From: Sphaerotilus natans
GTDB taxonomy: Bacteria > Pseudomonadota > Gammaproteobacteria > Burkholderiales > Burkholderiaceae_C
Reading direction: 5' to 3'
DNA: 64,000 bases
NCBI RefSeq assembly: GCF_900156335.1
Contig: NZ_FTMZ01000007.1
Span: 1 to 64,000 of the forward strand
Shown: piece after piece, positions 7,465 through 14,610 of the stretch
Position numbering within the stretch: position 1 is the first letter of the stretch
Layout of the letters: every line of letters starts with the position of its first letter
Position numbers and translations under genes: made by a program
Notes under the pieces: generated by a model
Database searches by the model: none
Seen by the model: only the letters and a program-made list of their open reading frames with translations
Told to the model about the DNA's origin: nothing

Positions 7465-8451
7465 TCACTCCACGACGACGACGCTGTGCGGCACGCGCCC
7501 GACCGGCACCGTCTTCAGCGCCTTGGCCGCGCCCACGTCGATGATCGTCAGGTCATCCGACAGCCCGTTGGCCACCAGCAGCCGGTCCTGCGCCTTGTTC
7601 AGCCCCAGACCCCACGCCCGCTTGCCCGCCAGCACCAGGTCCGTCACCTTGCGGCTCCCCACGTCCACGAAGGCCACATGGTTGGCCTTGCCCAGCCCCA
7701 CGAACGCCCGCTTGCCATCCGCGCTCATGGCAATGCCCACCGGCGTGATGTCCGCCGCTCGCGCCCCCTTCACCTCGAACCGGATCGTGTCCACAACCTC
7801 GTGATCCTTCGTCCCGATCACCGTCACGCTTGCCCCAAGCTCGTTCGTCACCCACAGCTGGCTGCCGTCCGGCGTCAGCGCAAAGCGCCTCGGCCGCTTG
7901 CCCACCTTGATGTTCTTCGTCACCTTGCCACTGGCCGCATCGATCACATGCACCAGGCTCGCCACCTCCGAGGTCACGTACACCGTCCGCCCATCACGGC
8001 TCACCAGCACGCCCTCCGGCTCCTCGCCCACCTTGATCTCGGCGCTGCGCTTGCCGCTGACCACGTCGATCACCCCGACCACGCCGTCTTCCTCGTTCGA
8101 CACATACAGCGTCTTGCCATCCGGCGTCAGGTCGAAGATCTCCGGGTCATCCCCCAGCCCGATCTTCTTCACCGACTTGCGCGTGGCCAGATCGATCAGG
8201 TCGGCCTGGCCCGAGTCCCCGCACGCCACCAGCAGCTGCCGGCCCCCGTCGGTCAACACCATGTGGCGCGGCCGCTTGCAGGTGGCGATCGTGCCCGTCA
8301 CCGCCTGCGTCTTCAGGTCCAGCACCGTCAGCTTGTGGTCCTTCTCGCTCGAGATGAAGGCCGTCTGGGCCTGCGCAGGCAGCGCGGCGGCAACAGCGAC
8401 CAGCAGGGCGGCCAGCGACAGCAGAGGGCGGCGGTGAGAACGAGCAGTCAT
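7465..8451 (-). CDS. YVTN-type beta-propeller protein, PQQ-dependent catabolism
   Basis: A 328-residue secreted protein. The signal peptide ends ALPAQAQTAF, and about seven propeller blades follow, with repeats such as TPDGKTLYVSNEEDGVVGVI, SRDGRTVYVTSE and SADGKRAFVGLG. It fits the beta-propeller that accompanies PQQ-dependent alcohol oxidation modules and usually lies between the ATPase and binding-protein genes, as here. Its molecular task is unknown; a scaffold or binding role in the periplasm is likely. Wobble positions favour G (GTG, GGG, GCG, ACG) more than in the flanking genes, where GTC and GGC are common, so the gene may have had a separate history. Confidence 0.9.
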   Translation of the reverse strand: MTARSHRRPLLSLAALLVAVAAALPAQAQTAFISSEKDHKLTVLDLKTQAVTGTIATCKRPRHMVLTDGGRQLLVACGDSGQADLIDLATRKSVKKIGLGDDPEIFDLTPDGKTLYVSNEEDGVVGVIDVVSGKRSAEIKVGEEPEGVLVSRDGRTVYVTSEVASLVHVIDAASGKVTKNIKVGKRPRRFALTPDGSQLWVTNELGASVTVIGTKDHEVVDTIRFEVKGARAADITPVGIAMSADGKRAFVGLGKANHVAFVDVGSRKVTDLVLAGKRAWGLGLNKAQDRLLVANGLSDDLTIIDVGAAKALKTVPVGRVPHSVVVVE

Positions 8452-8498
8452 GGTTCTTGTCTCCTGGATCGGTTGCACGTCGACGTGCCTGTTGAAGT

Positions 8499-9218
8499 TC
8501 AGGGCGCGTGGGTGGCGCGAATGAAGGCCTCTTCGAGCCGCTCGCCGCCCAGCGCCACCGTGACCGCCGCCGGCGAGCCATCGGCCAGCAGCCGGCCCTT
8601 GTGCAGCACGACGACCCGGTCGGCGGCCTCGGCCTCCTCGACCAGATGCGTCGCCCACAGCACGGTGGTGCCGCGCGCGGCGATGTCGGCACGAATGGCG
8701 GCGAGCAGATCGCGGCGTGACTTCGGGTCCAGCCCCACGGTCGGCTCGTCCATCAGCACCACCTTCGGCCGGTGCAGCAGCGCGCGCACCAGCTCGACCT
8801 TGCGCCGGTTGCCGCCCGAGAGCTCGCGCACCGGCCGCGCCAGATCCTTGTCGAGGCCCAGCGCGCGGCAGCCCTCGGCGATGCGTTCGCCCGCCACCCG
8901 GCGCGGCAGGCCGTGCAGATCGGCATGGAAGCGCAGATTGCGCTCGACCGAAAGATCCAGATCGAGCGACATCTGCTGGAACACCACGCCGATGTCGGCC
9001 AGCGCGCCGACCGCGTCATGCCGCAGCGAGCGCCCCGCCACCGTCACCTCGCCCTCGTCGGCGACGAACAGGCCGGTCAGCACCTGGAACAGCGTCGACT
9101 TGCCCGCGCCGTTGGGCCCGAGCAGCGCGACGAACTGCCCGGCCGGCAGCGCCAGCGTCAGACCGGCCAGCGCGGTGCGCTCGCCGTAGCGCTTGATCAG
9201 GCTCTGGATCTTCAGCAT
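8499..9218 (-). CDS. ABC transporter ATPase, PQQ-dehydrogenase-associated system
   Basis: A 239-residue nucleotide-binding subunit starting MLKIQSLIKRYGERTAL. It has Walker A (LLGPNGAGKSTLF), a Q-loop (GVVFQQMSLDLDLSV), the signature ELSGGNRRKVEL, Walker B (KVVLMDEPTVGLDP) and the switch His (TVLWATHLVEE). It powers the ABC-2 permease four genes downstream. The ATG at 9218 is the family start; in-frame codons upstream include a short tandem ATCGGA repeat and are not conserved-looking. It is the first gene of the nine-gene minus-strand operon, so the promoter should lie between 9219 and 9342 or further upstream. Confidence 0.95.
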   Translation of the reverse strand: MLKIQSLIKRYGERTALAGLTLALPAGQFVALLGPNGAGKSTLFQVLTGLFVADEGEVTVAGRSLRHDAVGALADIGVVFQQMSLDLDLSVERNLRFHADLHGLPRRVAGERIAEGCRALGLDKDLARPVRELSGGNRRKVELVRALLHRPKVVLMDEPTVGLDPKSRRDLLAAIRADIAARGTTVLWATHLVEEAEAADRVVVLHKGRLLADGSPAAVTVALGGERLEEAFIRATHAP

Positions 9219-9221
9219 GGC

Positions 9222-9239
9222 ATCGGAATCGGAATCGGA
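9222..9239. repeat. Short tandem repeat, three ATCGGA units
   Basis: Three consecutive 6-base units sit just upstream of the ATPase start codon. The tract is in the 5' leader of the PQQ-ABC operon. Copy-number change could alter ribosome-site spacing, but three units is few and chance is possible. Confidence 0.4.
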
Positions 9240-9318
9240 AGGAAGAGGTCCGGTTTGTACCCAGGACCCGCCCGGCTGTCCCGTCCGGGCTTTCACCAAG
9301 GCAGATTGCCCGGGGTGG

Positions 9319-9349
9319 GCTCAAAGAACGCTCAAAGGACGCTCAGAGG
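9319..9349. repeat. Three tandem 11-base direct repeats upstream of the PQQ-ABC operon
   Basis: GCTCAAAGAAC (9319-9329), GCTCAAAGGAC (9330-9340) and GCTCAGAGG (9341-9349) follow one another with an 11-base period, about one helical turn. They lie between the PqqB-like stop, which falls in the last unit, and the ATPase start about 100 bases downstream in transcription order. The arrangement would suit cooperative binding of a regulator; no protein can be named. Confidence 0.55.
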
Positions 9350-10185
9350 TCGATTTCCATCCGGTCGGCGGTCAGCTCGATGCCGTGGCGGGCCAGCACG
9401 CCAGCGGGCACCGCAGTGCTCAGGCCGGACTCCGGCACCGGCATCAGCAGCTTGCGCCGCGCGCCGACCTGGTCGAGCTGCGCAAGCAGCTGCTCGCCGG
9501 CCTCGACCTGCTCGCCGGCCTCCAGCCGCGGATCGATCGCGTCGTCGCCCAGCAGCAGGCAGTCGGCCTGCTGCATCCACTCGAGCGCCTCCGGTCCAGC
9601 CCCGAGCAGACTGCGAGCACAGAACAGGCGCTGGCCGGTCACCACGTCGCGCACCGCCAGCGCGATCGTCTCGCCGACCGCCGGCGCCGCTGGCCGGGCC
9701 GAATGCAGCGGCAGCGGCCCGTCGGTCGCCACCGCGGTGAACTCCAGCGTCGGCTGGCCCTCGACCCGGAACACCGCCTCGCGCGATTCGCCCGCCACCG
9801 GGATCACATGCCAGTGCACGCTGCAGTAGTGCTGCAGCAGCGGCAGCACCGGCAGGGTGTGGGTCAGCTCCTCGAAGACGGCCGGGGTCGCGTAGAGGTG
9901 GATCGGCGCGCCGTCGCGCAGGCTCAGCAGGCCGGTCACATGGTCGACCTGCGAATCGGTCAGCACCACCGCGCGCACCGGCGCGTCGGCCAGGCCACGG
10001 TGGCGCAGCAGCCGGGCATCGGTGCCGAGCTGCCCGGCCACCGCCGGCGACATGTTGATCAGCACCCAGCGCATCTGGTCGCCCGACAGCGCCAGCACGC
10101 CGGGCGCGCGGGTCGAGTTGAGCGCCGGCGCGATCGGCTGCAACGGCACGGCGTCGCCGCCCCCCTTGAGTACGACCAGCTTCAT
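9343..10185 (-). CDS. PqqB-like metallo-beta-lactamase-fold protein, partly degenerate
   Basis: A 280-residue protein related to PqqB, the hydroxylase of PQQ biosynthesis. Shared features are VVLTDSQVDHVTGLLSLRDG (the DxxxDH metal motif and following helix), the LPVLPLLQHY segment, GETIALAVRDVVTGQRLFCA, LEWMQQADCLLLGDDAI and a C-terminus like GVEVAFDGMSIEL. Typical PqqB proteins start with a GFPQWNCxC zinc site and carry HINNTNPIL near the end; here the N-terminus is MKLVVLKGGGDAVPLQPIA and the latter motif reads RKLLMPVPESGL. Both are therefore missing. It may be a divergent paralogue with another role rather than true PqqB. No pqqC, D or E is adjacent. Confidence 0.75.
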   Translation of the reverse strand: MKLVVLKGGGDAVPLQPIAPALNSTRAPGVLALSGDQMRWVLINMSPAVAGQLGTDARLLRHRGLADAPVRAVVLTDSQVDHVTGLLSLRDGAPIHLYATPAVFEELTHTLPVLPLLQHYCSVHWHVIPVAGESREAVFRVEGQPTLEFTAVATDGPLPLHSARPAAPAVGETIALAVRDVVTGQRLFCARSLLGAGPEALEWMQQADCLLLGDDAIDPRLEAGEQVEAGEQLLAQLDQVGARRKLLMPVPESGLSTAVPAGVLARHGIELTADRMEIDL

Positions 10186-10253
10186 GGCATCTCCGGCTGC
10201 CCGACCTCTCGGAAAAGAATGCGGCAGGCCTGCTGCGCTTCGAGTTCGGTCAT
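10182..10253 (-). CDS. Possible 23-residue leader peptide upstream of the PqqB-like gene
   Basis: An ATG at 10253 opens a short frame, MTELEAQQACRILFREVGQ then PEMP, whose TGA overlaps the ATG of the PqqB-like gene (ATGA). The position recalls pqqA upstream of pqqB, but the E-x3-Y core that PqqA needs for cross-linking is absent, so it is not PqqA. No strong ribosome site is visible. It could be chance, a translational coupling peptide, or an alternative N-terminal region. Confidence 0.25.
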   Translation of the reverse strand: MTELEAQQACRILFREVGQPEMP

Positions 10254-10431
10254 GATGGAATGAGAAAAAATGGATCCGAGGTCGTTTCGGACGCTGGCCT
10301 GTTTCGTGCAAGACGCGTGCCGGACACGCAATGTCGCGCAAGCGACGCACGCGGCCCGTCAAAGCCGCGGCCCGACCGGCACGACAGGGGCATTCCCGAG
10401 CCCGGACCGAGCCCAGATCGAGCCCTTGCGG

Positions 10432-10441
10432 TGACATGTCA
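10432..10441. promoter_or_regulatory. Palindrome TGACATGTCA in the divergent intergenic region
   Basis: A perfect 10-base palindrome lies 58 bases before the metallohydrolase-like start, in the 245-base region between two divergent PQQ-module genes. A similar string, TCACATGTCA, occurs at 13813-13822 upstream of pedF. The two may be sites for one regulator, perhaps the AcoR-type activator encoded between them. Apart from this palindrome and a short leader-type frame I see no other feature in 10254-10498. Confidence 0.4.
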
Positions 10442-10498
10442 TGCATTGCTCCATTTGGGCACAGTCCACATCCACACGCTGACACAGGGGCAACCCGA

Positions 10499-11458
10499 AT
10501 GCCTGGGCCTGACACAAAAACCGCCGCGCTGGCCATGCTGCTGACGGCAGCCGGCGCCGCGAGCGCCGCGCCAGCGCCCTGCCCCGGCCCGGCGCTGCCG
10601 ATCCACGCGCTGGCCGACGGCGTCTGGCGGATCTCCAGCAGCGCCGGCGACAGCCATGCGATCAACCAGGGGCGCATTTCCAATCTGCTGGCGGTGCGGG
10701 AGGGCCGACGCCTGTGGCTGCTGGGCAGCGGCCCGGATGCACGCTTCGCGCGGGCGCTGGACTGCCAGCTCGCGCGCCATGCCGGCCGACGGGTGAGCGA
10801 CGTGATCGCGCCCTGGCCGCGACCGGAGCTGGTGCTCGGCCAGGGCGGACTGCCGACCGCCCGGCGCTGGGCGCATGAGGAGGTCGCCGCAGCGATGCGG
10901 GAGCGCTGTCCGCAGTGCGTCGAGCGGCTGGCGCAGCGCCGCGACCTGCCCGCCGGCACGCCGGCCGAGCCGGTGGTGCTGCCGAACCGGCTGCTGCGCG
11001 GCGCCAGCGGCCAGCTCGGCCCCTGGCGCTGGCACCGGCTGATGCGCTCGGACAGCACCGCGGTCACCGTGTGGCAGCTGCCGCGCCAGCGCATCGCCAC
11101 CGCGCACGGCCTGCTGTGGAGCGACGGCGCGCCCGACCTGCGCGACGCACGCATCGCGGCGATGAAGGCCTCGCTGCAGGCGCTGTCGGCGCTGCAGCAG
11201 CAGCCGGACGGCCCGCTGCAGTGGCTTCCGGAACAGGGCGAGATGCTCGGCGTGGAGGCTCCGGACGGCCATCTGGCCTATCTGGAAACGCTGGAGCGTC
11301 AGGCCGACCGGGCGATGGAAGACGGCACGCAGGAGAGCGACCCACCTCCGCCCCCCGAGGCCGCCGCGATGGCCGCCGGCCTGCGCCATGGCCTGAACTG
11401 GCAGCACGCCTGGCGCGAGGCCGAGGCGCGCTGGTTCGGCGCCACGGCGCCGCGCTGA
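10499..11458 (+). CDS. Quinoprotein-relay zinc-metallohydrolase-like protein lacking the metal motif
   Basis: A 319-residue secreted protein starting MPGPDTKTAALAMLLTAAGA, with a signal peptide ending near ASAAPAP. The order of elements (ADGVWRI, SNLLAVREGRRLWLLGSGP, GRRVSDVIAPWPRPELVLGQ) follows the metallo-beta-lactamase-fold proteins that accompany quinoprotein and PedF systems. However, the HxHxDH stretch expected in DVVxTHxHPDHVLG is replaced by APWPRPELVLG. Metal-dependent hydrolysis is therefore doubtful. The protein continues with ATAHGLLWSDGAPDLRDARI, where the family has its second His region; one His remains. It ends ten bases before the convergent sigma-54 regulator. Role inferred from context only. 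Confidence 0.65.
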   Translation: MPGPDTKTAALAMLLTAAGAASAAPAPCPGPALPIHALADGVWRISSSAGDSHAINQGRISNLLAVREGRRLWLLGSGPDARFARALDCQLARHAGRRVSDVIAPWPRPELVLGQGGLPTARRWAHEEVAAAMRERCPQCVERLAQRRDLPAGTPAEPVVLPNRLLRGASGQLGPWRWHRLMRSDSTAVTVWQLPRQRIATAHGLLWSDGAPDLRDARIAAMKASLQALSALQQQPDGPLQWLPEQGEMLGVEAPDGHLAYLETLERQADRAMEDGTQESDPPPPPEAAAMAAGLRHGLNWQHAWREAEARWFGATAPR

Positions 11459-11468
11459 CCGCCGCCGC

Positions 11469-13673
11469 TCAGCGGCCGTCGCTGCGCCAGCGCAGCTTGC
11501 GGTAGATGGTGTTGCGGCTGATGCCCAGGCGCTTGGCCGCGACCGAGATGTTGCCGCCGGCCGCATCGACCGCCTGCTGGATGGTGCGCAGCTCGATGTC
11601 CTCGAGCGACATCGCCGGCTCGTCGGGCAGGCGAGCGGCAACCGGTGTCGGCACCTGCGGCGCCGGCATCGACACGGCGGGCGGTACCGGCTCGACCGGC
11701 ACGGCCACAGGCGGCACCGGCACGGCGGCGGCCTGCGCCGACCCGGGCGACGCGGCAAAGACGGGTGCCGCCACCGGCTCGGCGCTGGCGGCGCGCTGCT
11801 GCGCCACCCGGCGCGCGTCGTCGATGAAGTCGTCCGACAGATGGTCGCGGGTGATCAGCGTCTCGCCAGAGGCCATCACGCAGGCGGTGCGCAGCACGTT
11901 GAAGAGCTGGCGCACATTGCCCGGCCAGTGGTAGCCCTGGAACAGCCGCACCACCTCCGGGCTCAGGCGCAGGCGCCGATCCGGGCTCTCGCGGTCCAGG
12001 ATGCGCTCGACCAGCGCCATCAGGTCGGAGCGCTCGCGCAGCGGCGGCAGGCGCACCGCCAGGCCGTTGAGGCGGTAGTAGAGATCCTCGCGGAAGGCCT
12101 TCTGCTCGATCATCTCGCGCAGGTTGCGGTGGGTCGCGCAGACCAGCGTCACATCGACCGAGACCGACTTGGCGCTGCCCAGCGGCGTGACCTGGCGCTC
12201 CTGCAGCACCCGCAGCAGATGCGCCTGCAGGCTGATCGGCATGTCGCCGATCTCGTCGAGAAAGAGCGTGCCGCCGTTGGCCTGCACGATCTTGCCGACC
12301 GCGCCCTTGCGCCGCGCGCCGGTGAAGGCGCCCTCCTCGTAGCCGAACAGCTCGGCCTCGATCAGCGTCTCGGGAATCGAGGCGCAGTTGACCGCAACGA
12401 AGGGCTGGCGGGCGCGCTCGGAGTCCTGGTGGATCGCGCGGGCCAGCAGCTCCTTGCCGGTGCCGGTCTCGCCGAGGATCAGGATCGGGATGTCACGGTT
12501 CAGGACACGGCGGATCTTGTCGATCAGCGCGGCGAACTGGGTGTCGCCCAGGCTCAGGCTGGCCAGGCCGGTGGCCGGCGCGGCGCCAGCTGCCGTGCCG
12601 CCGCCCACGCCGCCGCCGTTGCCGGCCGCACTGCTGCCGGCGGCCTCCGCAGCGCCCGCCTCGGCCGCGCCCACCGGGGCTGCCGAGGCCGCCGCCTCGG
12701 CAGCAAATCCGCTCGAGGCGGCATGCCAGACCGGCCAGTTGAAGCGCGCGTAGACATGGAACTGCCGGCCGCTGGAGAGCTCGACCGGCAGCGGCGTGGC
12801 CAGCGGCGAGCGGAAACGGTCGACCAGCGCCGCCACCGTGGTGCCGAACAGCGACGAGATGGTGTGCATGCGCAGCGCCGCCCCCGACAGGCCGAGCTGC
12901 TCGAGCGCGCCGCGGTTGGCGCCGACCAGCTTGCCGTCCTGGCTCACCGCCAGGATGCCCTCCATCAGCGTGCCGATGAACTCGACCCGGCTGTGGAAGT
13001 GCAGCCGCATGACGTTGCGGTAGTCGTCGGTCAGCCAGTGGTTCTCGATCATGCGCGCGCTCATCTTCACCAGGCCCATCGTGTGCTGGTGATAGCTGCG
13101 CTGGTCGCCCGAGACATCGAGCACACCCAGGATGTTGCCGCGCGGATCCAGGATGGGCGCGGCCGAGCAGGTCAGGAAGTGGTTGGCGTGCATGTAGTGC
13201 TCGTCGGCATGCACGAGCGTGGGCGACTCCTCGATCAGCGCGGTGCCGACCGCGTTGGTGCCCTTGGCCTGCTCCGACCAGTTCACCCCGGGCTGCAGCG
13301 CGACCTTGGAGGCCCGGTTCAGGAAGTCCTGATCGCCGATCGAGTGCAGGATCGTGCCGGTGGCGTCGCACAGCAGCACCATCGACTCGCTGTTGACGAT
13401 CTGCTCGTAGAGCATCTCCATCACCGGCGCGGCATGCGCGTACAGGCGCTGGTTGCGCTCGCGCACCACCCCGAGGTCGGACCGCCCCAGCGGCGAATAG
13501 TCCAGCCGCTCGATGCGCGACAGCCCGAAGGCGGCGCAGCGCTGGTGCGACTGGTCGATCTTGTGCACATGCTCGTTGTCGAGCGGCAGCGCCGAGGCGA
13601 TCGGGCGTCGCGGATCGTTGGCGCCGGGGCGCATGCGCAAACCCGCGGATGCCGGGGTATAGGGACCTGCCAT
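11469..13673 (-). CDS. AcoR-type sigma-54-dependent transcriptional activator
   Basis: A 734-residue enhancer-binding protein. The N-terminal half has a GAF-type sensor region (MVLLCDATGTILHSIGDQDF, NAVGTALIEESPTLVHADEH, HFLTCSAAPI), as in AcoR-like activators of acetoin and alcohol oxidation genes. An Ala/Gly-rich linker of about 60 residues precedes the AAA+ domain, with Walker A GETGTGKE near residue 403, the sigma-54 contact loop GAFTGA near 448 and Walker B GGTLFLDEIGD. A Pro/Ala linker then leads to a Fis-type helix-turn-helix (AAKRLGISRNTIYRKL). The ATG at 13673 has GGAGA upstream. It is divergent from pedF, whose promoter is of the sigma-54 type, so it is the probable activator of this module. 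Confidence 0.93.
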   Translation of the reverse strand: MAGPYTPASAGLRMRPGANDPRRPIASALPLDNEHVHKIDQSHQRCAAFGLSRIERLDYSPLGRSDLGVVRERNQRLYAHAAPVMEMLYEQIVNSESMVLLCDATGTILHSIGDQDFLNRASKVALQPGVNWSEQAKGTNAVGTALIEESPTLVHADEHYMHANHFLTCSAAPILDPRGNILGVLDVSGDQRSYHQHTMGLVKMSARMIENHWLTDDYRNVMRLHFHSRVEFIGTLMEGILAVSQDGKLVGANRGALEQLGLSGAALRMHTISSLFGTTVAALVDRFRSPLATPLPVELSSGRQFHVYARFNWPVWHAASSGFAAEAAASAAPVGAAEAGAAEAAGSSAAGNGGGVGGGTAAGAAPATGLASLSLGDTQFAALIDKIRRVLNRDIPILILGETGTGKELLARAIHQDSERARQPFVAVNCASIPETLIEAELFGYEEGAFTGARRKGAVGKIVQANGGTLFLDEIGDMPISLQAHLLRVLQERQVTPLGSAKSVSVDVTLVCATHRNLREMIEQKAFREDLYYRLNGLAVRLPPLRERSDLMALVERILDRESPDRRLRLSPEVVRLFQGYHWPGNVRQLFNVLRTACVMASGETLITRDHLSDDFIDDARRVAQQRAASAEPVAAPVFAASPGSAQAAAVPVPPVAVPVEPVPPAVSMPAPQVPTPVAARLPDEPAMSLEDIELRTIQQAVDAAGGNISVAAKRLGISRNTIYRKLRWRSDGR

Positions 13674-13805
13674 GCTGTCTCCTGATCTTCTCTGGTCTCT
13701 GGGCGGTGGGCGCGAGACGCCATTGTCTCGCGTTCCTGCCAGTGGACGGACATGTTCGCGGCGGGATCGAACACAGCCATCCGGGTTGTCATCAAATCGA
13801 ACACA

Positions 13806-13822
13806 TGACCCGGTCACATGTC
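13806..13822. promoter_or_regulatory. Candidate upstream activator site for the pedF promoter
   Basis: TGACCCGGTCA at 13806-13816 is a perfect 11-base palindrome, and it overlaps TCACATGTCA at 13813-13822. The site is about 110-125 bases upstream of the sigma-54 element, a usual distance for enhancer-binding proteins. It also lies upstream of the divergent activator gene. Binding by that activator is inferred. Confidence 0.45.
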
Positions 13823-13931
13823 ACAGGGCGCTGGAAAACACCATGATGCCGCGCAAATCGGAAGCATCCGACACCCGCCAGATCAGGACAGACCCTGGTT
13901 TTGCCACCCGATCCGCCCCGATTTCCGTGCT

Positions 13932-13947
13932 TGGCACAGTGATTGCA
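13932..13947 (+). promoter_or_regulatory. Sigma-54 promoter of the cytochrome c gene
   Basis: TGGCACAGTGATTGCA matches the -24/-12 consensus TGGCAC-N5-TTGCA with the invariant GG and GC in correct spacing. Transcription would start near 13957, about 60 bases before the pedF ATG. The divergent AcoR-type protein carries the sigma-54 contact motif, so activator and promoter type agree. This is the main feature of the 345-base gap 13674-14018. Confidence 0.82.
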
Positions 13948-14018
13948 GATTCAATGCCAGCAACAATCAGCCGATGCCTGCAGGCATCCATTCCACCGCA
14001 TTCCCCAAGGAGACACGA

Positions 14019-14492
14019 ATGGCACGTGGCACTTTCTTCCGCGCAGCGGCCCTCGCCGCCCTTGCAACCCTTGCCGGACAGGCGCTGGCCCACGGCGACG
14101 TGACGCCGCAGTCGGTCGACACCTCGGGCCTGCCGCAGCTGGGCACGGAGTGGCGCGCAGAGAACCCCTATCGCAAGAACGACAAGGCCATCGAGGTCGG
14201 CACCTCGGCCTACACGCAGAACTGCGCGCGCTGCCACGGCCTGGATGCCATCTCCGGCGGCATCGCCCCGGACCTGCGCAAGCTCGACAACGACTGCGCC
14301 AACATCAAGGCCCCGGCCCGCCAGGCCGCCTGCGTGAAGGACGTCGACGACTACTACCTGACCAGCGTGCGCCGCGGCAAGGTCCGCAACGGTGCGGTCT
14401 ACATGCCGCCGTTCGAGGGTACCTTCAACCAGGAAGCCATGTGGGCCATCAAGGCCTACCTGGAGACCCGCCGCGAGAAGCCGCTGCCCTGA
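14019..14492 (+). CDS. pedF: Cytochrome c-550 PedF
   Basis: A 157-residue periplasmic monohaem cytochrome c. The signal peptide ends GQALAHGDV, the haem site is NCARCHGLDA, and a likely Met ligand is in the VYMPPFEG segment. The DYYLTSVRRGKVRNGAV segment and overall length match the PedF family that takes electrons from PQQ-dependent alcohol dehydrogenases such as the Ped/Exa enzymes. Ribosome site AAGGAGA lies eight bases before the ATG. Expression is likely driven by the sigma-54 promoter at 13932. A strong terminator follows, so most transcripts may end after this gene. The dehydrogenase it serves must be encoded elsewhere. Confidence 0.92.
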   Translation: MARGTFFRAAALAALATLAGQALAHGDVTPQSVDTSGLPQLGTEWRAENPYRKNDKAIEVGTSAYTQNCARCHGLDAISGGIAPDLRKLDNDCANIKAPARQAACVKDVDDYYLTSVRRGKVRNGAVYMPPFEGTFNQEAMWAIKAYLETRREKPLP

Positions 14493-14538
14493 ACGGGCTG
14501 ACGCCGGAGGGATCGCCCTGCTCGGCGGCACAATCGAC

Positions 14539-14574
14539 GCCGGCCGCCACCCTCGGGTGCCGGCCGGCTTTTTT
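14539..14574 (+). terminator. Rho-independent terminator after pedF
   Basis: A 14-base stem with one mismatch (GCCGGCCGCCACCC pairing with GGGTGCCGGCCGGC, loop TC) is followed by TTTTTT. It lies between pedF and the MxaJ-like gene. It may separate the two genes or set a high cytochrome to binding-protein ratio. Confidence 0.9.
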
Positions 14575-14610
14575 CATCCGGACAGGCTCCGGGAGACGGA
14601 GACAAGAACC

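Noticed and set aside
10182-10253. The 23-codon frame as pqqA.
   Set aside because: The E-x3-Y motif needed for PQQ formation is not there, and pqqC, pqqD and pqqE are absent.
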